A stretch of 64,000 nucleotides of DNA from AP-15 sp963812675 (GTDB taxonomy: Bacteria; Pseudomonadota; Alphaproteobacteria; ATCC43930; CGMCC-115725): contig CAWEWR010000011.1 in NCBI GenBank assembly GCA_963812675.1, positions 310,001 to 374,000 on the forward strand, read 5' to 3'. Each line of letters begins with the position of its first letter. Position 1 is the stretch's first letter. Positions 32,044 through 41,499 of the stretch are shown piece by piece. The notes under the pieces are model-generated. The model ran no database searches. It was given only the letters and a program-made list of their open reading frames with translations, and was not told the DNA's origin. A program made the position numbers and the translations under genes.

Positions 32044-34752
32044 TCAGGCCACGAACCGGCATTGCGAGGCTGGTGTGCGCGTATCCATGTTGCGGCCGCG
32101 GTTCAGGTGGTCGTCGATCTCGGCGGCGCAGCCAAGCATACGGGCATAGAGGAATGTCATGAACGCCGCGGTCTCGAGCGCGCTGCCGGACAGTGCGCCG
32201 CTGCAATACGGCCGCCACAGGATCTTCAGAAGCAGGGCCGAGATCACCGCGTCGATGTTGACGCAATAGACGTTGCGGGACACCTTGGCCTGGTACAGCG
32301 CTTCGACCAACGCACGATAATATTCGTGGAAAGCGTTGTACTCGCCTCGCTCAGCGAAGAGCTCGCGGACCCAGACCTCGCGCGGGTCGTAATTGACCGG
32401 CCTGTCTTTGAAAACCGGGTGATTGATACCCGGGATCATCTGAAGGTCGAGACTGCCGGCCGACCTCTTGCTCGATCGGTAATTCGCGTATTCGGCAGCA
32501 TAGCGGGCGGCAAGGGCTTTGAGGTCGATCCCGTGCTCGGGATCGCCCGGGTCGACGAGACCGCTATCGCGGAATTGGTCGACCAGAAAGGCGATCCCCT
32601 CATAGCCATTGCCACCATGAGCAAAGCCGGTGTGGCTGAGGAACCCGATCACGGCTTTGTTCAGCTGCACCCGCTCCGGCGTCTCGGGGCCGTCCGCGGC
32701 GACGGCGCCTTTGGCGCCCTGCGCCGAGATCGTCCCTGGGCCGTTCGACAGCAGCAGCCCGACCAAGGTCTGGAAAACGAAAAGCTGCGAGGGGCTCGGG
32801 GAGGCCTCGGCGAGGAGCGCGGCGCAGGCGACCTCGGTTAGCGAGCGGCTGGCGAGGATGTCCTCGATCGATATCCCGCAGAACCGGTCTGGCTCGTGGC
32901 GCTGGGCCGAGACCGATGCACCGATCAATGTGCCGAACAGGCGAACCCACCAGGGAAGGCTCTCGACGGTCAGCCGCGAGACGCGCTTTCGCATCAGCGG
33001 TCCCCAGGCCAGGGTCGTTGTTGCAGCGGCGAGCACCGCGTCCGCGGTCGGATAGCCACCGAGGTTTTCGAGGTAGCGGACGAACACCGATCGGGCGACG
33101 CGGGCGCGTAGCGCGGCAAGCATCCGCTCGGCCTTGGCGTCAGGCTCGGTCCTGACCAGCAGGGCGCGGGCCGTAGTATCGTCCCGCACTCGAGCCAGAT
33201 CGAAACCCTCGTCGAGCTCGTTCTTCAGTCCGGCTTCGGCGAACCGGTCGATCAGCTCGCGGACCGCCTGGCGCGCGCCTTCGACACGGCGCGGGCCGAC
33301 CAAAGCGGCGGCGGCGGCCAGTACGCCGCTCGGCGAGCTTCCCGCCTCGCGGGCCGCCTCCGCCGCTGCCAGAGCCGGCGTACCGTGTAGGTTGACCCCA
33401 GCCCCGACGAGGAGGTTGATCAAAACTCGATCATTCTCGCCTGCGGGCTCGTGCAGCAGAGCCAGGCAAAGGTTCGACTCGAACGGGTTCCGGGCAGCAT
33501 CGAGCATCGAGACCCCGTGCAGGCTGGTGACTTGTGTCTTAGGGTCCATCTGCGAGGCGCCGGAAGCCTCCCTCATCGACTGCCGCGGGAACACGGCACC
33601 GATATGCTTTTCGAGCTGGGCGATTTGCTCGTTGTAGGGCGCAATCGCCTCGACCACCGGGATGTCGATCTGCGGCGGTAGATCCAATCCCTGGTTGGAG
33701 CCGAACCAAGGCTTCAGCGCCAGACTGCCTTCCGTAGCAAAATCGGGCCGGGCGCCATTCTCGCGCATGACCGCCGTCAAGGCCGCCGGGATGTGGGCGA
33801 TATTGGTGACGACCGCGCCATGAGTGGAAAAGACGGGGTTTTCCGGCGTGAAGACGTCGTCGACGCCGAATTTCTTCATGAACCAGCGTTCCTTGGCGGC
33901 AGCGTCATCATCGCCGCCGGCCAATGCGCCGGCATGCCCAACCGCGCGGGTGAGCTTGGCCTTCCAGCGCCCCACGACGCACGCGACCACCGGTTTGGTG
34001 AACTCGGCGTCGAGCTCGTAATGACCGCCCGGCTCGACATAAAGCACCGCCGCCTTGCTGCGCGCGTCATTGGCCAGCGCGAAGGCAAACTCTGGCGCGG
34101 CATAGTGAATGTAGATGTCCTTGCCGCTGGAGATCAGGGTCGTCGTGCCCCACCCGGCCATGTGTAGATAGGTCGCGATCGTGCTCGTGAAGTTGCCAGA
34201 GTTGGAGAAGATCGCGATCGAGCCCTTCTTCAGCGCCTCTCCCGGGTCGTCGCCGCCGAGAGCGCCGCCGATACGGACCTGGTTCCACGCGTCCGCGACC
34301 CCGAGGCTGTTGCCGCCAAAGATGTCGACATGGTTGTGCTGACCCATCGCGCGGATTTCGCGCGCGTCGTGCACCGACATCTTCTCGGTGACGATGAAGA
34401 TCTTTTCGAGGTCCGGATTGACGCGGATCAACTCTGCAACGCCGTCCCGTGCGGCGGAGGGCGGCAGGTACACGACACCGCAATTGAAGCGGTGGCCGGC
34501 ATCGAGGCCTTCGCGTACGTTGTTGTAGACGGGGATGTCGCCGATCGGAGTCTTCAGGACTTGGCCGCGGCGGCCGGGCGAGGTGCCGAAGACGACATTG
34601 CCGCCGGAATAGGCGTGCCCGACCGGGGTCACCTCACTCGATTCCCCGCCGAGGATATTGAGAACACAGACCCGATCCTCGCGCGTTGCGATCTGCGTCA
34701 GGGAGCTGATGCCGACGTAGTACTTGAAATTTCCGATACCGGGGCGAGCCAT
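32044..34752 (-). CDS. aclA: ATP-citrate lyase, large subunit carrying the catalytic histidine and citrate-synthase-like domain
   Basis: ATP-citrate lyase converts citrate, ATP and CoA to acetyl-CoA, oxaloacetate, ADP and phosphate. This 902-residue subunit has a CoA-binding and CoA-ligase part, with the phosphorylated histidine in AVGHAGALAGG (about residue 273). A citrate-synthase-like C-terminal domain follows (KAVIGFLSHTGFAHGGNGYE, MIPGINHPVFKD). The ATG at 34752 (MARPGIGNFKYYVG) has a GAGGAT ribosome site and starts 38 bases after aclB; a longer upstream frame is spurious. The gene looks intact. Subunit naming varies between organisms. The enzyme is best known from the reductive TCA cycle, yet its pairing here with a citrate carrier suggests growth on citrate. 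Confidence 0.92.
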   Translation of the reverse strand: MARPGIGNFKYYVGISSLTQIATREDRVCVLNILGGESSEVTPVGHAYSGGNVVFGTSPGRRGQVLKTPIGDIPVYNNVREGLDAGHRFNCGVVYLPPSAARDGVAELIRVNPDLEKIFIVTEKMSVHDAREIRAMGQHNHVDIFGGNSLGVADAWNQVRIGGALGGDDPGEALKKGSIAIFSNSGNFTSTIATYLHMAGWGTTTLISSGKDIYIHYAAPEFAFALANDARSKAAVLYVEPGGHYELDAEFTKPVVACVVGRWKAKLTRAVGHAGALAGGDDDAAAKERWFMKKFGVDDVFTPENPVFSTHGAVVTNIAHIPAALTAVMRENGARPDFATEGSLALKPWFGSNQGLDLPPQIDIPVVEAIAPYNEQIAQLEKHIGAVFPRQSMREASGASQMDPKTQVTSLHGVSMLDAARNPFESNLCLALLHEPAGENDRVLINLLVGAGVNLHGTPALAAAEAAREAGSSPSGVLAAAAALVGPRRVEGARQAVRELIDRFAEAGLKNELDEGFDLARVRDDTTARALLVRTEPDAKAERMLAALRARVARSVFVRYLENLGGYPTADAVLAAATTTLAWGPLMRKRVSRLTVESLPWWVRLFGTLIGASVSAQRHEPDRFCGISIEDILASRSLTEVACAALLAEASPSPSQLFVFQTLVGLLLSNGPGTISAQGAKGAVAADGPETPERVQLNKAVIGFLSHTGFAHGGNGYEGIAFLVDQFRDSGLVDPGDPEHGIDLKALAARYAAEYANYRSSKRSAGSLDLQMIPGINHPVFKDRPVNYDPREVWVRELFAERGEYNAFHEYYRALVEALYQAKVSRNVYCVNIDAVISALLLKILWRPYCSGALSGSALETAAFMTFLYARMLGCAAEIDDHLNRGRNMDTRTPASQCRFVA

Positions 34753-34790
34753 GGTAGAGATCCTCGCTTGGAATAACGGGAGAAGCGGGC

Positions 34791-36074
34791 TCAGGTCGCC
34801 TGCGCGGCGGTGATGCCGAGATGCTTGGCGAGCTGTTCGCGCCCGCCTGATTTCATCCATGCATCCGATGCGCGGGCGTAGGCGATGACCTCGCTCATAT
34901 CCAACTCGAAGCCGAAAATTCGGTACGGGAGCCCCAGCGCCTCGCAAGTGTCGCGCAGCGCCCCCATGCCGCGGACCAGATTTGGGCCGCCGCGCCCGAC
35001 GACGACATAGACCGGCGTCGGCCCGTGCCGGCTGACATGCTCGCGCAATGCATCGGCGATCGCCCGAAAGGTCACGAAGATGTCGGTGTTGTTCGACTTG
35101 CCGCCGATCAGGAAGAGGACGTTGCTCTGCTTCAGCCAGTGCTTGAAGCAAATGCGTGCGACCTGCTTCATCTTCTCGTAGGGCGGGTTGCCGCCGAAAT
35201 CGGAGGAGATGATTGCATCGTCGCCGAGCATTTGCGTGACCAGCGAGTTCGCGCCGCCGCCAAAGGTCGGCGCGAGGATCGTCCCGGCCGCATTGATGAC
35301 ATAAACGTCACTCTGGCCCTGATAGGTGCGGAGCTGATTGATTTCCTGTTCGAAATCGGAGTAGTCGACCGTGAAGAGGTGCGGCGGCACATCGAGGCGC
35401 TGCCAGCGCGGATCGTCCCGGTCAAATCCGCATTTGAAGTCGCAGGCGACCGGGACGAGCCGGCCCCGCTCGGGGCGCATGCGGATCGGGTTGAGCTCGA
35501 TGGTCGTAAAGCCGAAATTGTGATAGAGTTCCCATAGCTTCGGCAGCTGCTGCACGAGCGGCGAAATGAGCGGTGTCGGCGCGTTGAGGTCCGACAGCGC
35601 GTTGGCGACGACAAACGCCTTCAAACCGGTCAGCGGATCGAACGGCACCCGCGCGACGCGGCTCGCATCGAGTTCCTCGATGTCCACGCCGCCCTCGTGC
35701 GTCAGGGTCATTGTCGGGGCGCGAAACCGCGTCGAGTCGGCGATCGAGAAATAAACCTCGTGCTCGGCCGGCACCGCGCCTTCGAACGTGACGCCGTTGG
35801 CTTTGGCGACGGTGTTGCCAACGCGATGCTCGACGAAATAGAGGCGCTCCTTTTCTTTGAGGGCGGTTTTCAGATCGGAGGCGCGGCCGATCAGGCCGGC
35901 CTTGCCCTTTTTGCCGACCCCGCCTTTGAAGACGGGTTTTACAAACACCGACCCGTGCTTTTCGATGAGGGCCTTGATGTCCCCCTCGCTGGCGTCCGGG
36001 CCGAGCACTTCCGCGGTCGGATACCCGGCGAACTCAAGCAGCTTCGCGCCGTAGAGCATGCCAGTGACTTCCAT
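34791..36074 (-). CDS. aclB: ATP-citrate lyase, ATP-grasp subunit
   Basis: The 427-residue protein is the ATP-grasp (succinyl-CoA-synthetase beta-like) subunit of ATP-citrate lyase. It binds ATP and phosphorylates the histidine of the partner subunit. Family landmarks are visible: VFVKPVFKGGVGKKGKAGL near residue 45, FTTIELNPIRMRP near 195, FGGGANSLVTQMLGDDA near 273 and LIGGKSNNTDIFVTF near 320. The start ATG at 36074 has a strong GGAGGAG site. It is the first gene of the aclB-aclA-transporter operon. The promoter should lie in 36075-36240, but no clear motif was seen and no regulator gene is adjacent. Confidence 0.92.
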   Translation of the reverse strand: MEVTGMLYGAKLLEFAGYPTAEVLGPDASEGDIKALIEKHGSVFVKPVFKGGVGKKGKAGLIGRASDLKTALKEKERLYFVEHRVGNTVAKANGVTFEGAVPAEHEVYFSIADSTRFRAPTMTLTHEGGVDIEELDASRVARVPFDPLTGLKAFVVANALSDLNAPTPLISPLVQQLPKLWELYHNFGFTTIELNPIRMRPERGRLVPVACDFKCGFDRDDPRWQRLDVPPHLFTVDYSDFEQEINQLRTYQGQSDVYVINAAGTILAPTFGGGANSLVTQMLGDDAIISSDFGGNPPYEKMKQVARICFKHWLKQSNVLFLIGGKSNNTDIFVTFRAIADALREHVSRHGPTPVYVVVGRGGPNLVRGMGALRDTCEALGLPYRIFGFELDMSEVIAYARASDAWMKSGGREQLAKHLGITAAQAT

Positions 36075-36285
36075 GGGCTCTCCTCCTCCAAGAGAGATTG
36101 CGGATCGGCGGGCTTTGATTAACCAAAAAGTCGCGGCGAAACGGACGCTGAAGCCCTTGACCGAAGATTACACCAGATCCTCGGTAACTGGTGCTTCTTC
36201 GCGTGGATTGGGGCAAATCCCCTGCCAGGAGGAGACTGCGATGAAGTTCACTGTCGCGCGCCGCCAGACGCACCGAGTCTCTCGT

Positions 36286-36340
36286 GCCGCGGTACTACAA
36301 GTTCGAATCCATCTCCCTCCAGCGGGGAGTCTATCTCGGC
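36286..36340 (+). repeat. Dispersed tRNA-Ser-3'-like element, copy D
   Basis: Reads CTACAAGTTCGAATCCATCT, then CCCTCCAGCGGGGAGTCT. The T-arm and CTCCCTCCAGCGG blocks match the family; the tail GCGAAC is lost. It lies upstream of the citrate operon. Confidence 0.7.
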
Positions 36341-36589
36341 AGTGCAGCCCGGGGCTGTAGGCGAAAAGCCCCGCACTTTGGCGGCGGTTTGCGTGTGGCC
36401 GGCGACGTGAGAAGGAACGCGCAGGCGGCGAACCGGGACTCCTTCGCCCTTCTCTCTGACCGGCATTGATGCAGTCCCACCTCTGAAAAGTTCTGACCGT
36501 CTGCAAACGACGCGCGGCCCGCGGTGGGCGAGGCCCTAGGGCAAATCTCCGAATTTGCGATTAACTCGCGAGCAGTTTGTGCTGTTCGG

Positions 36590-36850
36590 TCCAGTCCAGC
36601 GGCAGATCGAGCTCGGTCAGCCGCGTCGAATAGAGACTGTCGCACGGCCCCCGGCATGCGGTTCGATCACCGCCGGCGCCGCCAAGCGCTTGGCATGACC
36701 CGAAGCGCGCGTCATCACCGCGCCGACGATCCAAGCCGTTGCGGTTCTCCATCAGCGCGTGGCCCATGAAACACAACCGCGCTTCTTTGCCTGGCCCCTT
36801 GCGGTAAAACCAGGCATCGGGGTCCGCATCTTCGGTGCGGAAGGGGTCTC
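36590..36850 (-). pseudogene. Relic of an IS5-family transposase
   Basis: Minus-strand frames read TEDADPDAWFYRKGPGKEAR, then LCFMGHALMENRNGL. After an extra G near 36731-36733 the next frame gives IVGAVMTRASGHAKRLAA, PAVIEPHAGG. These are core motifs of IS5-type DDE transposases (D-P-D-A-x-x-Y-R-K-G, G-H-x-L-M-E-N-R-N-G-L). Only the central third remains and no inverted repeats were seen. Confidence 0.7.
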
Positions 36851-37222
36851 ACCGTAGGCAGCGCCCCCGGAATGCGCAAAGAGATCGCCCCCCAACACAT
36901 ATGGTTGCCTGCCTCTCTTCTAAAGGCCTTCGTTAGCATGGTGCTTCTGCCGCTTTCTCGCGGTAAATGTCAGGGATGCTTTGCTCCGAGTCAGCCATTA
37001 CTGCCAACCTACGCGATATCTTTCGAGATGCCAACATCTCGGCCGGCAAGACTGGTCCAATTGGGCGATACGCGTCACTCGGCACGATCGACCCGCATCG
37101 GGGGTGATTTCTCGAAACTCGTCACGTTCAACCCCGAGCCTCGGTTATCACTGACTTGAAATCACCGCTCTCGTTGCCCTCCGGACTCTTGATGAAAGAT
37201 CCGGGTTAGTCGACGTTGACCA
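36851..37222. other. Gene-free stretch between the IS5 relic and the hydrolase
   Basis: About 370 bases show no gene I can support on either strand. There is an open plus-strand frame from 36872 without recognisable homology or a ribosome site. Confidence 0.4.
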
Positions 37223-37915
37223 TTAAGGAATCGCCTTCAGCAGGATGGCGGTCAGTTCGTCAGGCATTTCGAGCTGGATGAAATGAGTGCAGGGCAAGGT
37301 GTGCACCGTCCAACCCGGATCGTTCTTCAGCTTGTCGTAGAACTGAGTGAAGCGCGCGGGATCGGTGGCCAGGATGTACATCTTCTGTTTGACACGACCA
37401 ATGCCGCCCGTCAGCTGCAGCGGCTGGGTGAGGGTGGCGAGCGGCTGCGGCCCGCTCTTACCCTCCCAAAGCGCGATCACCTCGGGACGTTTGAGGCCGA
37501 AGCCAGCCGAGGGTATCGGCGCTACCAACCAGTCCTCGCTCGGCACGGTGACAAGACGCCGGTCGGGCGGCAACACGCTGAACAAGGATTGTCCGTTCTC
37601 CGGCACGAACGCATCGAGATAGACGAGAGAGGCAACTTTCTCCGGCACGCGGTCGGCGACGCCGCTGATCACCATGCCGCCATAGGAATGGCCGACGAGA
37701 ACGATATCGGACAGATCCTCGTCGTCGATAACGCCGATCACGTCTTGAATATGCGTGTCGAGATCGATCTCACGGTTGAGGAGGTGCTTGCGCTCGCCGA
37801 TACCGGTCAGCGTCGGCGCATAGACTTCATGCCCCGCCCTACGCAGCCTTGGCGCCAGTTGCCGCCAGACCACGCCCCCGGCCCACGAGCCATGCACCAG
37901 GACGAACGTCGCCAT
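37223..37915 (-). CDS. Alpha/beta hydrolase of the esterase/hydroxynitrile-lyase-like group
   Basis: The 230-residue cytosolic protein has the alpha/beta hydrolase layout: FVLVHGSWAGG (oxyanion hole), LVGHSYGGMV with nucleophilic Ser near residue 96, and the acid and His in the C-terminal part (CTHFIQLEMPDEL). It resembles the small plant-type esterase/methylesterase group often annotated in alphaproteobacteria. The natural ester is unknown. The ATG has a strong GGAGGAGG site. The gene is separate from the citrate operon and the solute-binding gene, each with its own spacing. Confidence 0.85.
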   Translation of the reverse strand: MATFVLVHGSWAGGVVWRQLAPRLRRAGHEVYAPTLTGIGERKHLLNREIDLDTHIQDVIGVIDDEDLSDIVLVGHSYGGMVISGVADRVPEKVASLVYLDAFVPENGQSLFSVLPPDRRLVTVPSEDWLVAPIPSAGFGLKRPEVIALWEGKSGPQPLATLTQPLQLTGGIGRVKQKMYILATDPARFTQFYDKLKNDPGWTVHTLPCTHFIQLEMPDELTAILLKAIP

Positions 37916-38053
37916 AGCCTCCTCCCCTCGTAACGCGGCACGTCACTGGTTAGTGGTCTCGGTTCGCAGAGACAGTACCATTATTGCCGGCCCTGGCATG
38001 TTGGAGCAAGATCGGCATAGATCGCAAAGGCCCACAGCGCGAGACTGAATCTC

Positions 38054-39640
38054 CTATGCGCGCTTGACGTTATAGAACACCGTGAAGCATCCCGGGATGA
38101 TCCCCGTAAGGCCCTTGCGGTAGGCCGTGGTCTGCCAGTACTCGCCCATCGGGATGAAGGGTACGTCCTGCCACACCTGCATTTGCAATTCCGCGGCGAT
38201 GCGACGCTGCTCGGTAAGATCGCCAGCATCGAGCCAGGCGCGGCGCAGTTCCTCGATGCGCGGGCTGTCGGGCCAGCCGTCATAAGCGGCCTTGCCGTCG
38301 GCCCGCAGCGCCGGGTTGCCGAACGGGTGGATGTTCGGGATCGAGCGATCGATCAGCGTGAAGAAAACGTTCCAGCCGCCCTTATCCGGCGGCGACTGAC
38401 TGGTTCGCCGCTTGATGACGGCGCCGAATTCCATCTCCTGCAGATCGACTTGGAGGCCGGCGCGGCGCAGCTGGTCGGCGCCGATCAAGCTTAGCGCACG
38501 GATGCCGGTGAGTTCGGTCGGTGCTATGACAACGATCGGCTCGCCGCCGTAGCCGGCCTCGGCCAGCTTCTCTTTGGCCGCGGACGGGTCGCGAGCCCTA
38601 CGCAGGATGTCGATCCCGGCATCGTTCGCGAGTGGCGTTCCGTGTGAAAACAGCCCGATGCCGTCCAGCCAGTTCGCCGGATCGGCGCCGGCGACGGCGG
38701 TCATCGCCTCGGCCTGGTCGACGACGCTGAGCAATGCCCGGCACGCCTCCGGCTTGTCGAACGGCGGATAGAGCTGGTTGAAGCGCAGGATTCCCATTGC
38801 CGGCATATAATGAGAAATCAGCGTCACGTTGCGGTCGCGCGCGACCAGGTCGGCGAGGTCGCGGCTCGGCGACTCCCACCAGTCGATCTCGCCCGCGCTC
38901 AATGCCGCCTGCGCCGAAAACCCGTCCAAGGTCAAAAATTCGAGGCGTTCGAAATACGCCACCTTGGGGCCGGAGGTGAAGCCAGGGGCGCCGCCGCCCC
39001 GCGGCCGGTATTGCTCGAAGCGCGCGAATGCGGCTTTGGCGCCGCTGATATGCTCATCGCTCAGGAAGCGGAACGGGCCGCTGCCGACCACCTCCTTGAC
39101 GGACTGGTGCGGCGACGTTGCCGCCAGGCGTTCCGGCATGATCGCCGGCACCGTGCCGCCGGGGCCGGCCAGCGCCATCGGCAGATGCGGAAAGGGCCGC
39201 TTCAGTCGGAACTTAACGATGCGGTCGTCGGCCGCCGACAATTCGTCGGTCGCCGCCATCAGAGCGCTGGCGAACGGAACGCGTACTGCAAAGCGGCGGA
39301 TGCTTGCCACAACGTCTTTCGCCAACACCGGCTCGTTGTCGTGGAAACGCAACCCGTCGCGTAGGCGCAGTAGCCAGGTCAGCCCGTCATCGTCGACCTC
39401 ATGCCTCTCGACCATCTGCGGCTGCGCCTGCCAGCTCGTATCGAGGCCGTACAGCGTGTCGAACACCAGATAAGCGTAATTACGAGTTTGCCGGTTGAAG
39501 GTCACGACGGGGTCGAGCACGACCAGATCGCCGGTCGGCGCGACCACCAAGGTATTGGCCGCCGCCGCTCCGCCGATGCGCGGCGCTGCGAGCGCTGCAG
39601 CTAGTCCGACGCCGGCCTTCAGCAGATCGCGTCTGCGCAT
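38054..39640 (-). CDS. ABC transporter solute-binding protein, family 5 (peptide/opine/nickel type)
   Basis: The 528-residue product starts MRRRDLLKAGVGLAAALAAP, a twin-arginine-like export signal; a GGAGG site sits just before this ATG, and the longer upstream start is unlikely. The mature part has the SBP family 5 layout: NYAYLVFDTLYGLD, WLLRLRDGLRFHDNEPVLAKDV, GSGPFRF, and a C-terminal VPFIPMGEYWQTTAYRK. These periplasmic proteins bind oligopeptides, opines, glutathione or other solutes for ABC import. No permease or ATPase genes lie beside it, so it is an orphan or works with a distant transporter. Confidence 0.88.
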   Translation of the reverse strand: MRRRDLLKAGVGLAAALAAPRIGGAAAANTLVVAPTGDLVVLDPVVTFNRQTRNYAYLVFDTLYGLDTSWQAQPQMVERHEVDDDGLTWLLRLRDGLRFHDNEPVLAKDVVASIRRFAVRVPFASALMAATDELSAADDRIVKFRLKRPFPHLPMALAGPGGTVPAIMPERLAATSPHQSVKEVVGSGPFRFLSDEHISGAKAAFARFEQYRPRGGGAPGFTSGPKVAYFERLEFLTLDGFSAQAALSAGEIDWWESPSRDLADLVARDRNVTLISHYMPAMGILRFNQLYPPFDKPEACRALLSVVDQAEAMTAVAGADPANWLDGIGLFSHGTPLANDAGIDILRRARDPSAAKEKLAEAGYGGEPIVVIAPTELTGIRALSLIGADQLRRAGLQVDLQEMEFGAVIKRRTSQSPPDKGGWNVFFTLIDRSIPNIHPFGNPALRADGKAAYDGWPDSPRIEELRRAWLDAGDLTEQRRIAAELQMQVWQDVPFIPMGEYWQTTAYRKGLTGIIPGCFTVFYNVKRA

Positions 39641-39746
39641 TGGCGTTTCCTCCCTTTCGGATCTCTTTCGTGGCAATGTAGCATACCAACCAGCGGCCTT
39701 CCGGCCGCAGAATGGCTATCGGGCAACAGTTTTTCTGTCTGCTCTT

Positions 39747-39973
39747 AGTGCCGCAACTCGGCAACCACTATCCGATCGGGTTTCTGCCCGTTGGTGTGGA
39801 TGGCCTGACCTGCCTTGATTTCGCGCGGAGATCCGGGACAACAATAACGGTGCGGCGCCGCATCCCGCTCTCTTGAAGCCCGGAGCGCTACGCCAGAGGC
39901 CGGGCGGGCCTGTTGCACCAGCGCTTGCATGGGAACCGCGCAGCAAGGTCGCGAGAAGCAAATCAATGGGCAT
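39747..39973 (-). pseudogene. Possible frameshifted small secreted protein
   Basis: A minus-strand start MPIDLLLATLLRGSHASAGA looks like a signal peptide. In the next frame the sequence continues RYCCPGSPREIKAGQAIHTN, then GQKPDRIVVAELRH and a stop. The two halves would make one small exported protein if a base were added or removed. I do not recognise the family. The rest of 39641-40024 shows no other gene. Confidence 0.25.
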
Positions 39974-40024
39974 TGTCAGGAAAACCGCCGGCTGGATCGG
40001 AGGGGTTCGGCGTAGGCTGCGGGC

Positions 40025-40730
40025 ATGGCTCCGATCTCCTATCGCCGGCATCGTTTTCCGCCGGTCGTCATCCAGCACGCCGTGTGGCTGTACCTTCGCT
40101 TCACCCTAAGCTATCGCGATGTCGAAGAGCTGCTTGCCGAGCGTGGCCTCGACCTCTCCTATGAAAGCGTTCGCAGTTCGGTGCTCAAATTCGGACCGGC
40201 AATCGCTCGAGGCCTGCGACGGTGCCGTCCTCGACCGAGCGATCGCTGGCATCTCAACGAAATGGTCGTCCGGATCGCGGGCCAGCACATGTATCTGTGG
40301 CGTGCCGTCGACCACGAGGGCGAGGTCCTCGAGATCCTGGTCCAGCGTCGTCGAGACCGGTCTGCGGCCGTCAAGCTGATGCGCAAGTTGTTCCGCAAAC
40401 AGGGCTTCGCGCCGACCAAGGTGACGACCGACAAGCTGCGCTCCTACGGCGCTGCCTTCCGCCATCTCGGACTTTCCTGCCACCATGAGCAGGGCCTGCG
40501 CGAAAACAATCGGGCGGAGAATTCGCATCAAGTGGTGCGCCGGCGCGAGCGCAAGATGCAACGCTTCAAATCAGCGGCGTCGGCGCAACGCTTTCTGAGC
40601 GTTCATGCTGCCGTCCACAATACCTTCCAACCTCCAGCGCCATCTCGTCTCCCGGTCGACGCTTCGGATCTTCCGATCGGAAGCAGCGGCGCAATGGCGC
40701 AGCGCGACCGACGCTGCATGACGACAGTCC
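40025..40730 (+). pseudogene. IS6-family transposase with a catalytic change and a C-terminal frameshift
   Basis: The frame reads MAPISYRRHRFPPVVIQHAV and continues with VTTDKLRSY and NNRAENSHQVVRRRE, a nearly complete IS6 transposase. Two defects stand out. The first catalytic aspartate in the RWHLDEMVV motif is Asn here (RWHLNEMVV). An extra C near 40626 (TTCCAACC against TTCAACC in the copy at 27837) shifts the last 20 residues out of frame. The open frame then runs on through unrelated DNA to 40873. This copy should be inactive. The short fragment at 30367-30450 is its closest relative in the window. Confidence 0.85.
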
Positions 40731-40777
40731 GCGTCCCCCGTATTCTGACTAGAACGCCTCAACTTGACAGTGCCCTC

Positions 40778-40808
40778 GATGGAGCAGTTCGAACCCTCGG
40801 TCCCACGT
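40778..40808 (-). repeat. Dispersed tRNA-Ser-3'-like element, partial copy
   Basis: GGAGCAGTTCGAACCCTCGG followed by TCCCAC is a partial copy in reverse orientation: it contains the GGGACCGA and TTCGAA blocks but not the rest. It lies about 50 bases after the IS6 relic. Confidence 0.4.
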
Positions 40809-40923
40809 CGGGGCAGCGTAAATTTTTAATCCGCGATGTGCCGGTTCATCGGCGAGACCGGAACGTCCTGTAGGTTCGCGCGAATAGTAGCCATATGGCG
40901 CGTCGGAACGGCTTCTCCTTCAC

Positions 40924-40975
40924 GGCGGGACCGACAGTTCGAATCTCCTTTCCTCCAGCAGAGAGTCTGCAACCC
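40924..40975 (+). repeat. Dispersed tRNA-Ser-3'-like element, copy E
   Basis: Reads GGCGGGACCGACAGTTCGAA, then TCTCCTTTCCTCCAGCAGAG, AGTCTGCAACC. All blocks of the family are present, including the GAGTCTGC tail. Confidence 0.7.
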
Positions 40976-41083
40976 TCCTCCCTCTCGAAACGAAATCAGA
41001 CCCATGGCCGCTCTTTGAGGGGGTCAGCGCGCAGATTCCAGTGAAAGAGAATAGCAGGAAGCGAAATAAGTTAGCGCCGAACG

Positions 41084-41326
41084 TTACGGTCTGGGTATTT
41101 GTGGTGGGCTAGGGGGTGCCGTCGAGCCTGATTGTTCCGTGGGCTGAACTCGTAGGCACGGACCTGTCGCAATCTCGGGGTTTATTTTAAGCAAGTCGTT
41201 GCACGCGGTTTCTGTACCCTCGCACAGCTGAGCTCCATTCTGCCCTCTTTCAAAGCACCACTTCTCAGCAGGGTCGGGCTGCGCTTGGGCAACGAGTATG
41301 GCGACTGCCGGGAATATGGACCACAT
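41084..41326 (-). CDS. Small secreted protein with four cysteines
   Basis: The 80-residue product starts MWSIFPAVAILVAQAQPDPA, a short signal peptide, and has four Cys (KWCFERGQ, QLCEGTE, TACNDL, GPCLRV) and a Pro-rich tail. The ATG at 41326 follows an AGGGGGG ribosome site; longer in-frame extensions upstream are unlikely. The Cys spacing suggests two disulphide bonds in the periplasm. I do not recognise a named family, although I recall similar small exported proteins from Bradyrhizobium-like genomes. Confidence 0.55.
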   Translation of the reverse strand: MWSIFPAVAILVAQAQPDPAEKWCFERGQNGAQLCEGTETACNDLLKINPEIATGPCLRVQPTEQSGSTAPPSPPQIPRP

Positions 41327-41499
41327 AGAGCACCCCCCTCTATTCATAATCGTATTTGGCGAGGCATTTGCTCCCTCCCTCTTAAAAGATTTTGCGGCTC
41401 TGATCGGTGCATCGCGCCTGCGGCGCTCTTCCCTTTGGCGTCCGCTCGGGTAGCCTGTCGACCGAGCGCCCTCCGGGCGCATCGGCAGCGGCCTGGAGT

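Noticed and set aside
34753..35151. In-frame extension of aclA upstream of 34752.
   Set aside because: It would overlap aclB for 360 bases, its translation is Arg-rich and unlike the family, and the ATG at 34752 has a ribosome site and starts exactly where homology begins.
36872..37159. 95-codon plus-strand frame next to the IS5 relic.
   Set aside because: It has no recognised domain and no ribosome site, and it lies in a region of decayed DNA.
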